Shown piece after piece: positions 14,945 through 23,856 of a stretch of DNA of 64,000 bases. Source of the DNA: Granulosicoccus sp963833195 (lineage in GTDB: Bacteria; Pseudomonadota; Gammaproteobacteria; Granulosicoccales; Granulosicoccaceae); contig CAWHXF010000027.1 in NCBI GenBank assembly GCA_963833195.1, positions 4,278,001 through 4,342,000 on the forward strand, read 5' to 3'. Below the pieces are notes generated by a model. It searched no databases and was not told where the DNA came from. It was given only the letters and a program-made list of their open reading frames with translations. The first letter of the stretch is position 1. The number at the start of each line of letters is the position of its first letter. The translations under genes were made by a program, and so were the position numbers.

Positions 14945-16084
14945 ATGAACACCAACAAGCTCATGCTGGCGGGCTCGATCGCCGCTGCGCTCGCCGCGAC
15001 GGGCGGCACCGCCGTGGCGCAGGACGGCCCCGAGGAGTGCGAGAACTGCGCCGACGAGATGACCATCGTCTCCTGGGGCGGGGCCTACTCGAACTCTCAG
15101 ATGAAGGCCTACAGCGAGCCCTACACGGCCGCCACGGGCGTCGAGATCATCAACGACGAGTCCTCCGCGGAGGCCGTCGCCAAGCTGCGCGCCATGGACG
15201 AGGCGGGCAACGTGACCTGGGACGTGGTCGACGTGGTCGCCGCCGACGCCATGCGCCTGTGCGACGAGGGCCTGGCGATGGAGATCGATTTCGACGAGCA
15301 GCTCGCGAGCGCCCCGGACGGCACGCCGGCCAGCGAGGACTTCGGCGAGTTCCTGGTCTCGGACTGCTTCATCCCGCAGATCGTCTACTCGACCACCTTC
15401 GGCTACCGCACCGACGTCGCCGAGTGGGACGGCAACGTGCCCGAGAGCGTCTGCGACGTGTTCGACACCGAGACCTTCCCCGGCAAGCGCGCGCTGCAGA
15501 AACGCCCCCTGGACAACCTCGAGTGGGCCTTGATGTGCGACGGCGTCGCCAACGAGGACATCTACGACGTGCTCGAGACCGACGAGGGCGTCGAGCAGGC
15601 GCTCGCCAAGCTCGACACCATCAAGGACGACGTCATCTGGTGGTCGGCCGGTGCCGAGACGCCGCAGCTGCTCGCCGACGGCGAGATCGTCATGGGCTCG
15701 ACCTACAACGGTCGGCTGTTCTCGGTCATCGAGGAGCAGGACCAGCCCGTCGCCATGCTGTGGGACGCGCAGGTGTTCGACCTCGACGGCTGGATCATCC
15801 CCGAAGGGCTGTCCGAGGAGCGCAAGAACCGGGCGCTGAACTACATCAAGTTCGCCACCGACACGCAGCGTCTGGCCGACCAGGCGAAGTACATCTCCTA
15901 CGGTCCGGCCCGCGCGTCGTCCGCGCCGCTCGTCGGCCAGCACGCCGAGCTCGGCATCGAGATGGCGCCGCACATGCCGACCGATCCGGCGAACTCCGCC
16001 ACCGGCTTCCTGCAGCAGTACGAGTGGTGGGCCGACAACCGCGACGATCTGGACCAGAAGTTCCAGGCCTGGCTGGCCAGCTGA
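14945..16084 (+). CDS. ABC transporter periplasmic substrate-binding protein, PotD-like
   Basis: A 379-residue binding protein. The signal peptide runs MNTNKLMLAGSIAAALAATG to cleavage near AVAQ at residue about 26. The mature protein begins with a short Cys-containing acidic segment (CENCADEM), then TIVSWGGAYSNSQ, the usual opening strand of extracellular solute-binding family 1/PotD-type proteins. VIWWSAGAETPQLLADGE and GWIIPEGLSEE are typical lobe II motifs. It has six cysteines, some likely in disulfides. It would deliver ligand to the two permeases downstream. Polyamine is the default guess; opine and betaine-like ligands use the same family. Confidence 0.88.
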   Translation: MNTNKLMLAGSIAAALAATGGTAVAQDGPEECENCADEMTIVSWGGAYSNSQMKAYSEPYTAATGVEIINDESSAEAVAKLRAMDEAGNVTWDVVDVVAADAMRLCDEGLAMEIDFDEQLASAPDGTPASEDFGEFLVSDCFIPQIVYSTTFGYRTDVAEWDGNVPESVCDVFDTETFPGKRALQKRPLDNLEWALMCDGVANEDIYDVLETDEGVEQALAKLDTIKDDVIWWSAGAETPQLLADGEIVMGSTYNGRLFSVIEEQDQPVAMLWDAQVFDLDGWIIPEGLSEERKNRALNYIKFATDTQRLADQAKYISYGPARASSAPLVGQHAELGIEMAPHMPTDPANSATGFLQQYEWWADNRDDLDQKFQAWLAS

Positions 16085-16111
16085 TCGTCGTCAACCGGAC
16101 GGATCGGGAAC

Positions 16112-17737
16112 ATGAGCAGCGTTCCTAGCGCACTCACGGGGGCTGTCGCCGAGGCAGCCCCTCCCGTGCCCGATCCGAAGGGCGCGGCCGTCCCGCTCAC
16201 CACGCAGGACGGCCAGCCGCTCAAGCGAAGCCTGGCCCGCGCGCTCAGGCGCGAGAAGCTGCGCGCGCTCGCGCTCATCTCGCCGCTGCTGCTCTTCGTC
16301 GTCGTCTCGTTCATCCTGCCCATCGGCGACATGCTGTTCCGCTCGGTCGAGAACTCCATCGTCGGGCAGACGCTGCCCGGCACCGTGCGGGCCCTCGAGA
16401 GCTGGGACGCGAGCGGCGACGAGCCGCCCGGCGAGCCGGTCTACGCGGCGCTCGCCGACGACCTGATGCTCGGCCAGGAGCTCAAGATCCACACCCGGCT
16501 CGGCAGCCGGCTGAACTACGACCAGCCCGGCATCTCGAGCATGTTCCGGAAATCCGGACGCGGGGTGCGCAGGCTCGACAACGAGGCCGAGGTCGCCGCC
16601 TTCCTCGCCGCCGACCCCGCCTGGGGCACGCCCGACGCCTGGGCGGCGCTGCGCGAGAGCGACGCGTGGCCCGGCGACCTGCCGCGCACCGCCGTCGCGT
16701 ACGACAACTGGCGCCGCTTCGTCGCGAGCGACGAGGGCGAGGACGTCGATACCGACGCGCTCGTTCCCTACGGATTCACCTATTCGGCGCTTGCCAACGA
16801 TCTGCGCGCGATGCCCGCCGACGAGCTGGCCGCGCTCGGCGAGGCCGTTCCGGCGGTCGCCACGCTCGACCCGCAGTCCCTTCCACCGACCACCTATCGC
16901 GAGCAGTTCGTCGACATCGACGAGGGCTGGGTCGCGCTCGGCAACTGGCGCGCGATCCAGCGCCTGTCGCCGCCCATCACCGACGGCTACTTCCTGGCGG
17001 CCGTCGATGCGCGCCGCGGCGATGCGGGCATCGAGGCCAAGCCCGAGAACCAGCGGCTGTACGTGCAGCTCTTCGTGCGCACGCTGTTCATGAGCCTCGT
17101 CATCACGGCCATGTGCATCCTGCTGGGCTACCCCATCGCCTACCTGCTCGCGAGCCTGCCGACGCGCACCTCGAACCTGCTGCTGATCCTGGTGCTGCTG
17201 CCGTTCTGGACATCGCTCCTCGTGCGTACCAGCGCGTGGAAGGTGCTGCTGCAGCAACAGGGCGTCATCAACGACGTACTTGTGTGGGCACGCATCATCG
17301 ACGACGCCGGCCGGCTCGTCATGATCAACAACATGACCGGCACCATCATCGCGATGACGCACATCCTGCTGCCGTTCATGATCCTGCCGCTGTTCTCGGT
17401 CATGAAGACCGTGTCGCCGACCTACGTGCGCGCGGCGAAGTCCATGGGCGCGACCGATTGGACCGCGTTCCGTCGCGTGTACTTCCCGAACACCATCCCC
17501 GGCATCGGCGCGGGCTCCATCCTCGTGTTCATCCTCGCGATCGGGTACTACATCACCCCCGAGCTCGTGGGCGGCACCTCGGGCGTGTTCATCTCGAACC
17601 GCATCGCGTACCACATCTCCTCGTCGCTGAACTGGGGGCTCGCCGCGGCGCTCGGCACCATCCTGCTGATCCTGGTGCTGGCGCTGTACTGGACCTACGA
17701 CCGCATCGTGGGCATCGACAACGTGAAGCTGGGGTGA
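16112..17737 (+). CDS. ABC transporter permease (PotB-like) with large periplasmic insertion
   Basis: A 541-residue inner-membrane permease, nearly twice the 285-300 residues of PotB. TM1 is at about 53-73; the rest of the transmembrane core starts near residue 316 (LFVRTLFMSLVITAMCILLGYPIAYLL split across the helix). The EAA loop is recognisable in AAKSMGATDWTAFRRVYFPNTIPG. Residues about 80-313 form a soluble, acidic domain between TM1 and TM2 that faces the periplasm. Related long permeases exist in some proteobacterial opine/polyamine importers, but I cannot assign the insert to a fold. It could contact the binding protein. It sits 27 bases after the binding-protein stop. Confidence 0.85.
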   Translation: MSSVPSALTGAVAEAAPPVPDPKGAAVPLTTQDGQPLKRSLARALRREKLRALALISPLLLFVVVSFILPIGDMLFRSVENSIVGQTLPGTVRALESWDASGDEPPGEPVYAALADDLMLGQELKIHTRLGSRLNYDQPGISSMFRKSGRGVRRLDNEAEVAAFLAADPAWGTPDAWAALRESDAWPGDLPRTAVAYDNWRRFVASDEGEDVDTDALVPYGFTYSALANDLRAMPADELAALGEAVPAVATLDPQSLPPTTYREQFVDIDEGWVALGNWRAIQRLSPPITDGYFLAAVDARRGDAGIEAKPENQRLYVQLFVRTLFMSLVITAMCILLGYPIAYLLASLPTRTSNLLLILVLLPFWTSLLVRTSAWKVLLQQQGVINDVLVWARIIDDAGRLVMINNMTGTIIAMTHILLPFMILPLFSVMKTVSPTYVRAAKSMGATDWTAFRRVYFPNTIPGIGAGSILVFILAIGYYITPELVGGTSGVFISNRIAYHISSSLNWGLAAALGTILLILVLALYWTYDRIVGIDNVKLG

Positions 17738-17739
17738 CG

Positions 17740-18597
17740 ATGAGTTCCCTGCCCCCCTACGCCACTGCCGGCCAGAAGGTCTGGCACTACACGTTCCGCT
17801 GGGTGATCTGCGGCGGAATCTTCTTCTTCCTGATCGCGCCGATCCTGACGATCATCCCGCTGTCGTTCAACGCGCAGGACTTCTTCACGTTCACGCCGAA
17901 GATGCTGGCGCTGGATCCGGAGGGGTACTCGCTCAAGCACTACCGGGACTTCCTCGGCAGCAGCGACTGGCAGAATGCGTGGAAGAACTCGTTCCTCATA
18001 GCGCCCGCGGCGACGCTGCTCGCGACCGCCTTCGGCACGCTCGCGGCCATCGGGCTGTCGCAGAGCCACGTACCGTTCCGCCGCGCGATCATGGCGATCC
18101 TGATCTCGCCGATGATCGTGCCGCTGATCATCTCGGCCGCGGGCATGTACTTCTTCTACTCCCGCATCGGGCTGCAAGGCACCTACCTGGGCATCGTCCT
18201 GGCGCACGCGGCGCTCGGCACGCCGTTCGTCATCATCACGGTGACCGCGACGCTCGTCGGCTTCGACCGCTCCCTGACGCGCGCCGCGGCGAACCTCGGG
18301 GCCGACCCGGTCAGAACGTTCTTCAAGGTGCAGATGCCGCTGATCGTGCCGGGCGTGGTGTCCGGTGCGCTCTTCGCGTTCATCACGTCGTTCGACGAGG
18401 TCGTGGTCGTGCTGTTCCTCGGCAGCGCCGGTCAGAAGACGCTGCCGTGGCAGATGTACACCGGCCTGCGCGAGCAGATCTCCCCGACGATCCTGGCCGT
18501 CGCGACCGTCATGGTGGCGCTGTCGATCGCGTTGCTGACCGTGCTCGAGGTGCTCAGGCGCCGCTCGGAGCGGTTGCGGGGGCTGTCGCCGGCGTGA
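17740..18597 (+). CDS. ABC transporter permease, PotC-like
   Basis: A 285-residue second permease of normal length. The ATG at 17740 follows the previous stop by two bases. There are six predicted transmembrane segments: RWVICGGIFFFLIAPILTIIP, ATLLATAFGTLAAIGL, MAILISPMIVPLIISAAGM and others. The EAA loop is RAAANLGADPVRTFFKVQMPLIVPG. It pairs with the upstream long permease to form the channel, with the ATPase gene at 13707 supplying energy. It ends the operon; a hairpin at 18623-18643 follows. Confidence 0.9.
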   Translation: MSSLPPYATAGQKVWHYTFRWVICGGIFFFLIAPILTIIPLSFNAQDFFTFTPKMLALDPEGYSLKHYRDFLGSSDWQNAWKNSFLIAPAATLLATAFGTLAAIGLSQSHVPFRRAIMAILISPMIVPLIISAAGMYFFYSRIGLQGTYLGIVLAHAALGTPFVIITVTATLVGFDRSLTRAAANLGADPVRTFFKVQMPLIVPGVVSGALFAFITSFDEVVVVLFLGSAGQKTLPWQMYTGLREQISPTILAVATVMVALSIALLTVLEVLRRRSERLRGLSPA

Positions 18598-18622
18598 GGC
18601 CGCTCGCCGGGATGTAGTGGTC

Positions 18623-18643
18623 GGCGACGACGCGCTCGTCGCC
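18623..18643. terminator. Bidirectional hairpin terminator candidate
   Basis: An 8-bp perfect stem GGCGACGA/TCGTCGCC with a 5-base loop CGCGC, in the 52-bp gap between the convergent permease and hydratase genes. No T-tract. Confidence 0.5.
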
Positions 18644-18649
18644 ACGGCC

Positions 18650-19390
18650 TCAACCGCCGTCCGCGGGACCGACCTCCGGCGCGAACCGTGCGCTCACGCT
18701 GCCGAGCCCGTCGATCGACCCTCGGATCTCGTCCCCGGGGCCGACAGGGTGGGGACCGGTCAGGGCTCCGGTGATGCAGGCATGGCCCGCACGCAGCCCG
18801 CCGCAGTGAGCTCCGACCGCGCGCACGAACGCGGCGAACGTCGCGAACGCGTCGCCGCCCGGGAACGCGGTGCGACCCGCGTGCACCTCGCGCCCGCCGA
18901 TCCGGAGCCGCACGTCGCGCTCGACGAGCCCGGTGTCGTCTGCGTCGGCCGAGCGCACGCCGAGCACGATGCCCCCGGCGTTCTGGTCGTCGGCGAGCTG
19001 CCAGGCCGCGGGAGCGGCCGCGAAGTCGTCGAGACGGCTATCGACGATCTCGAGCGCGGGCAGCACTTCGACGCGCTCGCGCAGCAGCGTCTCGAAGCGC
19101 GGATCGTCCACATGCGGGGGGGGCGCCAGCAGGCGGAAGGCGACCTCGAGCTCGACGAGCCGCAGGCCGGACGCGACTCCGGGCAGCTCGGCGCCCTCGG
19201 CGCGGACGTCGGAGGCACGTACCGGAGCGAGCCTGAGCTCACCGTCCGGCGCCTTGCGCCCGCACTTGAACCCCCCGACGGGGCCGAGCCGGGCGGCGAC
19301 GCCCGCCTGCACGCGGTAGGCTCCGTCGAGACCGCCGGGCAGGTCGCCGTCCGGCCTCACGCGCGGCGCGCCCGGCGTGCGCGCGGCCAC
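18650..19390 (-). CDS. 2-keto-4-pentenoate hydratase/fumarylacetoacetase-fold hydratase
   Basis: A 246-residue MhpD-type enzyme of the fumarylacetoacetase superfamily, usually hydrating 2-hydroxy-dienoates from meta-cleavage pathways. Family landmarks are YRVQAGVAARLGPVGGFKCG, PALEIVDSRL and the C-terminal GLRAGHACITGALTG followed by GDEIRGSIDGLGSVS. The GTG at 19390 is the first standard start. In-frame sequence that looks coding (ETLVERLVAART) extends about 15 residues further upstream without any ATG, GTG or TTG, so the true start may be unusual. The protein could be a decarboxylase rather than a hydratase. It lies divergent to the AEC carrier. Confidence 0.78.
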   Translation of the reverse strand: MAARTPGAPRVRPDGDLPGGLDGAYRVQAGVAARLGPVGGFKCGRKAPDGELRLAPVRASDVRAEGAELPGVASGLRLVELEVAFRLLAPPPHVDDPRFETLLRERVEVLPALEIVDSRLDDFAAAPAAWQLADDQNAGGIVLGVRSADADDTGLVERDVRLRIGGREVHAGRTAFPGGDAFATFAAFVRAVGAHCGGLRAGHACITGALTGPHPVGPGDEIRGSIDGLGSVSARFAPEVGPADGG

Positions 19391-19541
19391 CAGCCGCTCG
19401 ACGAGGGTCTCGGTCGTGTCGATGGTCGGGCGTGTCTCGTGAACGGCCGCACGGCCTGGCGGGAGTCATCATACGGCGGGCCGAGCGCCGCGGCGGTACC
19501 GCCCCGGCACTCCGCCGAACCACGACGAGCCCGTTCCCGCC

Positions 19542-20480
19542 TTGATCAACCATCTGCTGAACACCGTGGGTCCGGTGTTCCTGCTCGTGCTGTTCGGCTA
19601 CGCGGCCGTGCGCCGCGCGCTGTTCGACGCCGGCACGATCGACGCGCTGATGCGCTACGCGGTTCGCTTCGCGGTACCGTGCCTGCTGTTCCGGGCGGTA
19701 TCGACCCTCGATCTGGGCGCCGCCTACGACGCGGGCGTGATGAGCTCGTACTACGGCGCCGCGATCGCGTGCTTCGCGGTCGGCGCCGTCGCGGCACGCT
19801 TCGGGTTCGGGCGCCGTCCCGGCGAGGCCGTGGCGGTCGGGTTCGCGGGGCTGTTCTCGAACCTCGTGCTGCTCGGGCTTCCCGTCGTCACCATGGCGCT
19901 CGGCGACGCGGCGCTGCCGACGGCCTACGCGCTCGTGTCCGTGCACGCGCCGTTCTGCTACCTCGTCGGCATCGTCGCCATGGAGCTGCTGCGCGCCGAC
20001 GGACGGTCCCTGCCCGAGACCGCCGCCGTGATCGCCCGCACGATGTTCCGCAACGCGTTGATGATCGGCATCGGGCTCGGTTTTCTCGTCAACCTCGGCG
20101 GCGTGCCGGTGCCGGTCGCGCTCGCGTCCGCGCTGGGACTGGTCGCGGACTCCGCGCTGCCGGTCGCGCTGGTCGGGCTCGGCGGCACGCTCGCCCGCTA
20201 CACCCTCGCCGCGAGGATCGGCGAGAGCGCCGCGGTGACCGCCATCTCGCTCGTGCTGCACCCGGCGCTCGCGCTCGCGCTGTGCGCGCTGCTCGGCGTC
20301 GACGGGCTCGACCGGGCCGTCGTCGTGCTGATGGCGTCGATGTCGCCGGGCATCAACGTCTACCTGTTCGCGGCGATGTACGACCGCGCACAGGACACCG
20401 CCGCCGCCGCGGTGCTGCTCGGTACGGCCGCGGCGGTGGTGAGCGTGAGCGCCTGGTCCTGGTTGCTCATGCCCGGCTGA
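19542..20480 (+). CDS. AEC family transporter (auxin efflux carrier type)
   Basis: A 312-residue inner-membrane carrier with about ten hydrophobic helices in two five-helix repeats. The TTG at 19542 is chosen because INHLLNTVGPVFLLVLFGYAAVRR is the family's standard first helix and no ATG or GTG precedes it. FSNLVLLGLPVV and SMSPGINVYLFA are the conserved discontinuous-helix segments. Bacterial relatives (malate, malonate and other dicarboxylate permeases) suggest an organic acid substrate, matching the catabolic genes around it. Its last 14 bases overlap the 3' end of the CoA-transferase gene on the other strand. Confidence 0.85.
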   Translation: MINHLLNTVGPVFLLVLFGYAAVRRALFDAGTIDALMRYAVRFAVPCLLFRAVSTLDLGAAYDAGVMSSYYGAAIACFAVGAVAARFGFGRRPGEAVAVGFAGLFSNLVLLGLPVVTMALGDAALPTAYALVSVHAPFCYLVGIVAMELLRADGRSLPETAAVIARTMFRNALMIGIGLGFLVNLGGVPVPVALASALGLVADSALPVALVGLGGTLARYTLAARIGESAAVTAISLVLHPALALALCALLGVDGLDRAVVVLMASMSPGINVYLFAAMYDRAQDTAAAAVLLGTAAAVVSVSAWSWLLMPG

Positions 20481-21768
20481 GCTCCGCGGCCGCGCCGCCT
20501 CCGATCAGGGCCTCGATCGCCGCGTCGTCGTAGCCGATCTCGACCAGTACCTCGCGCGTGTGCTCGCCGAGTCGGGGCGCGGCGCGCCGAACTCCGCCCG
20601 GCGTCCCGTGGAACGTGACCGGACAGCCGAGCGTCGACACCGCGCCGGCCGTCGGGTGATCGACCTCGGTGACCATGCCGCGCGCGACGGTCTGCGGGTC
20701 GGCGTGCATCTGGCCGATGTCGAGAATGGGGCCCGCGGGCACGCCGGCGACGTTCAACCGGTCCATCCAGTCGTCGGTGTCGCGACGGACCATGTACGTC
20801 CCGAGCGTGTCGGCCAGCGTCTCGCGGTGCGCCATGCGGTCGGCGTTGGTCGCGAAGCGCGGGTCCTCGGCGAGCTCCGGTGCGCCGAGGACGTCGAGCA
20901 GGCGCGACCAGTTGGCCTGGTTGGCCGCGCCGACGTTGATCCAGCCGTCGCGCGTGGCGAGCGACTGGTAGGGCGCGTTCAGCGGGTGCGCCGAGCCCAT
21001 GGGCACCGGGGACACGCCGGTGGCGAAGCGGATCGCGGACTGCCAGTAGGTGTGGGTGATCGCGGCCTCGAACAGGGACGTGTCGACGCGCTGACCGATG
21101 CCGCCCGAAAGCCTGTGCGCGTAGGCCGCGCACGCGCCCATCGCGGCGAGGATGCCGGCGGTGATGTCCGAGACCGGCGCGCCGACCTTGACGGGCGGCC
21201 GGCCCGGGCCCTCGCCGGTGATCGACATCAGTCCCGACATGCCTTGCGCGATCAGGTCGAAGCCGCCGCGTTCGCGGTAGGGGCCGGTGCGGCCGAAGCC
21301 CGAGATCTCGCAATGGATCAGCCCGGGATTCAGCTCCGCGAGCGCGTCGTGGCCGAGCCCCAGACGCTCCATCGTGTCGTGGCGGTAGTTCTCGACGACG
21401 ACGTCGGCGCGCTCGAGCAGGCGCAGCAGCGCGTCGCGCCCATCCGCGCGCTTCAGGTCGAGCGCGATGCCGCGCTTGTTCCTGTTCATCATCATGAATG
21501 CCGCGGACTCGCCACCGATGGCCGGCGGCACGAACCGGCGGCTGTCGTCGCCGCCGGCGATCTTCTCGACCTTGACGACGTCGGCGCCCATGTCGGCGAG
21601 CATCAGCCCGCAGACGGGGCCGGCCATGATGTGGGCGAGCTCGACCACGCGCATGCCGGCGAGCGGGCCAGTCGGCGGGCCAGTCGGCGGGCCGGTCGGC
21701 GGGCCCGTGTCCGGTCCGGTGCGAGGCGCCGCCTCGGGCCCGGGACCGTCGGTCGCGTCACCCCCCAT
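20467..21768 (-). CDS. CaiB/BaiF class III CoA-transferase
   Basis: A 433-residue CoA-transferase moving CoA between acyl donors and a carboxylic acid. The ATG at 21768 has GGGGAG five bases upstream. After a repeat-rich N-terminal tail (about 35 residues of GPPT units) the family core starts at LAGMRVVELAHIMAGP. ADMGADVVKVEKI, MNRNKRGIALDLK, ISGFGRTGPYRERGGFDLIAQGMSG-type landmarks and the catalytic Asp in QRVDTSLFEAA are visible; class III enzymes use this Asp. It starts two bases after the enoyl-CoA hydratase gene ends, so the two are one operon: activate an acid as CoA ester, then hydrate it. Confidence 0.92.
   Translation of the reverse strand: MGGDATDGPGPEAAPRTGPDTGPPTGPPTGPPTGPLAGMRVVELAHIMAGPVCGLMLADMGADVVKVEKIAGGDDSRRFVPPAIGGESAAFMMMNRNKRGIALDLKRADGRDALLRLLERADVVVENYRHDTMERLGLGHDALAELNPGLIHCEISGFGRTGPYRERGGFDLIAQGMSGLMSITGEGPGRPPVKVGAPVSDITAGILAAMGACAAYAHRLSGGIGQRVDTSLFEAAITHTYWQSAIRFATGVSPVPMGSAHPLNAPYQSLATRDGWINVGAANQANWSRLLDVLGAPELAEDPRFATNADRMAHRETLADTLGTYMVRRDTDDWMDRLNVAGVPAGPILDIGQMHADPQTVARGMVTEVDHPTAGAVSTLGCPVTFHGTPGGVRRAAPRLGEHTREVLVEIGYDDAAIEALIGGGAAAELSRA
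21665..21712. repeat. 12-bp tandem repeat, 3-4 units, in CoA-transferase 5' end
   Basis: Two exact units GGGCCAGTCGGC, one unit with a single change and one diverged unit. They encode repeated T-G-P-P tetrapeptides in an N-terminal tail outside the enzyme fold. Frame-preserving. Confidence 0.85.
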
Positions 21769-21770
21769 CG

Positions 21771-22547
21771 CTACTCCCCCCGGAACACCGGCTTGCGCTT
21801 GGCGAGGAACGCCTCCATGCCCTCGCGGAAATCCGCGCTCGTGTAGCACGACACGATCAGGTCGTCGCCCTCGACCTCGCTCGCGCGCGCGCGCAGCCGG
21901 CGCACCCCTTCCTTGGTCGCCGCCATCGTCAGCGGCGCGTGTCCGGCCATCGTCGCGGCGAGCTCCCGAGCGCGGGCGAGCGGGTCGTCGACGAGCTCGG
22001 ACACGAGCCCGATCCCGAGCGCCTCGTCGGCGCGGATCAGCCGCGCGCTCAGCAGGATCTCCTTCGTGCGCGCCTCGCCGAGCAGCGCGACGAGCCGGGC
22101 GAGGTTGCCCACCGACAGGCAGTTCCCGAGGGTGCGCGCGATCGGAAACCCGTAGGCGATGTCCCGGGACGCGACGCGCAGGTCGCAGCACGCGGCGATC
22201 GCCGCGCCGCCGCCGGTGCAGGCACCGCGGAGAGCCGCGATCACGGGCACCGGCACGCGCTCGAGCGCGCCGAGCACCCTGTCCATGCGCCGCTCGTAGG
22301 CGAGCGCGTCGTCGGCGCCGTCGAAGTCCCGAAAGCGCGAGATGTCGGTTCCGGCCGCGAAGGCCTTGTCACCGGCACCGGTCAGGATCATCGCGCGCAC
22401 CTCCACGCGGCGCTCGCGCACGTCGTCGCAGAACGCTCCGAGCGCGTCGTACATGCCGAAGGTCAGCGCGTTCCTGGCCTCGGGCCGGTCGAAGGTGACC
22501 GTGGCGACGCCGTCGTCGACGTCCGTGCGCAGGTGCTCGTCGCTCAT
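21771..22547 (-). CDS. Enoyl-CoA hydratase/isomerase family protein
   Basis: A 258-residue crotonase-fold enzyme. FDRPEARNALTFGMY, the oxyanion-hole segments AGTDISRF and GACTGGGAAIAACCD, and FPIARTLGNCLS are visible. The first catalytic Glu of classical hydratases (in the GGG(C/A)E region) is absent: the position after GGGAA is IA, and the second is within ARTLGN, so it may be an isomerase, lyase or hydratase of another subgroup. It lies between the CoA-transferase and the TRAP transporter genes on the same strand, in an operon processing an imported acid. Confidence 0.88.
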   Translation of the reverse strand: MSDEHLRTDVDDGVATVTFDRPEARNALTFGMYDALGAFCDDVRERRVEVRAMILTGAGDKAFAAGTDISRFRDFDGADDALAYERRMDRVLGALERVPVPVIAALRGACTGGGAAIAACCDLRVASRDIAYGFPIARTLGNCLSVGNLARLVALLGEARTKEILLSARLIRADEALGIGLVSELVDDPLARARELAATMAGHAPLTMAATKEGVRRLRARASEVEGDDLIVSCYTSADFREGMEAFLAKRKPVFRGE

Positions 22548-22575
22548 GACCGTCGTCTCGTGCGCGCGTGCGCGC

Positions 22576-23856
22576 TCAGCGGTAGAAGTACTCCACCAGG
22601 AACATCGGCACCGCGGGCACGTAGGTGCAGAGCATCAGCACCACGAGCAGCACCGCGACGAACCAGACGTTGACCTTCGACACCTCCCAGATGTTCGCCT
22701 TGGCGATCGAGCAGGCGGTGATCAGCACCGACGCCACGGGCGGGGTCTGCTGGCCGATCGCGAGGTTCAGCGTCACGATCAGCCCGAAGTGCACCGGGTC
22801 GATGCCGGCGGCCTGCACGAGCGGGATGACGATCGGGATGACGAGGATGATCGCCGCGACCGAGTGCAGGAAGAAGCCGATGACCAGGAAGAACACGTTC
22901 AGGATCATCAGGATCACGTAGCGGTTGTCGGTCATCGCCATCATCGTCGAGGCGATCTCCTGGGGCACCTGCGCGCGCGTCAGGAAGCCGCCCATGAGCA
23001 CCGAGGCGGCGACCAGCAGCATCACCACCGCGGTCTGGATGCCGCCCTCGACCATCGCGCTGCGCAGCCGCTTCAGATCCACCTCGCGGTACCACAGCCC
23101 GAGCCCCAGCGCGACGACGACCGCCAGCCCCGCCGCCTCGGTCGCGGTCACGAAGCCGCCGAAGATGCCGCCGAGAATGATGATCGGCAGCAGGAAGGTC
23201 GGCAGCGCCTCGACGAAGGCGTGCTTGAGCCTCTTCCACTCGAACGCGTCCTCGGTCGGCAGGTCGTAGCGCACCGCGAAGGCGTACGCGACGCCCATCA
23301 GGCCGGCCGCCCCGATCAGGCCCGGCACGATGCCCGCGACGAACAGCTGCTCGACGCTCGTGTTCGCCGACACCGCGTACACGATCATCGGGATCGAGGG
23401 CGGGATGATGATCGCGAGCGAGGCCGAGGACGAGGTGATCGCCGCGGCGAGCGGGCCCGAGTAGCCGCGCTTCTTCATCTGCGGGATCATGACCGAGCCG
23501 AGCGCGGCGACGTCGGCGACCGCGGAGCCCGAGATCTCCGCGAAGAACAGCGACACGCCGATGTTGACCATGCCGAGCCCGCCGCGCACGAAGCCGATCA
23601 GCGCCGCGACGAAGCCGATCAGCCGGTCGGTGATGCCGCCGGCGTTCATGATCGCGCCGGCGAGCACGAACATCGGGATCGCGATCAGCGAGAACTTGGT
23701 CGAGCCGTCGTACATGTCGAGCGCGACGGTCACGAGCGCCCCCGGCCCCTCGCTCGCGAGCAGCCCGAGGATCGCGGCGACCGCGAGCGCGACGGCGATC
23801 GGCACGTTGATGCAGATCAGCGCCACGAGCGCGACGAAGATGCCGAGCACGATCAC
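22576..23856 (-). CDS. dctM: TRAP transporter large permease (DctM)
   Basis: A 426-residue inner-membrane protein with about 12 transmembrane helices, the transport channel of a sodium-dependent tripartite importer. FAEISGSAVADVAALGSVMIPQMKKRGY and IIIPPSIPMIVYAV carry the conserved DctM motifs; the family's second motif is seen as IGQQTPPVASVL. The start overlaps the small permease stop by four bases. Downstream, 28 bases away, is the enoyl-CoA hydratase, so the transporter and enzymes are likely co-transcribed. Substrates are usually C4-C6 carboxylates. Confidence 0.95.
   Translation of the reverse strand: MIVLGIFVALVALICINVPIAVALAVAAILGLLASEGPGALVTVALDMYDGSTKFSLIAIPMFVLAGAIMNAGGITDRLIGFVAALIGFVRGGLGMVNIGVSLFFAEISGSAVADVAALGSVMIPQMKKRGYSGPLAAAITSSSASLAIIIPPSIPMIVYAVSANTSVEQLFVAGIVPGLIGAAGLMGVAYAFAVRYDLPTEDAFEWKRLKHAFVEALPTFLLPIIILGGIFGGFVTATEAAGLAVVVALGLGLWYREVDLKRLRSAMVEGGIQTAVVMLLVAASVLMGGFLTRAQVPQEIASTMMAMTDNRYVILMILNVFFLVIGFFLHSVAAIILVIPIVIPLVQAAGIDPVHFGLIVTLNLAIGQQTPPVASVLITACSIAKANIWEVSKVNVWFVAVLLVVLMLCTYVPAVPMFLVEYFYR

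Noticed and set aside
20467..20480. 14-bp antisense overlap of AEC and CoA-transferase 3' ends as a regulatory device
   Set aside because: Short tail overlaps are common in compact genomes; nothing further supports regulation.
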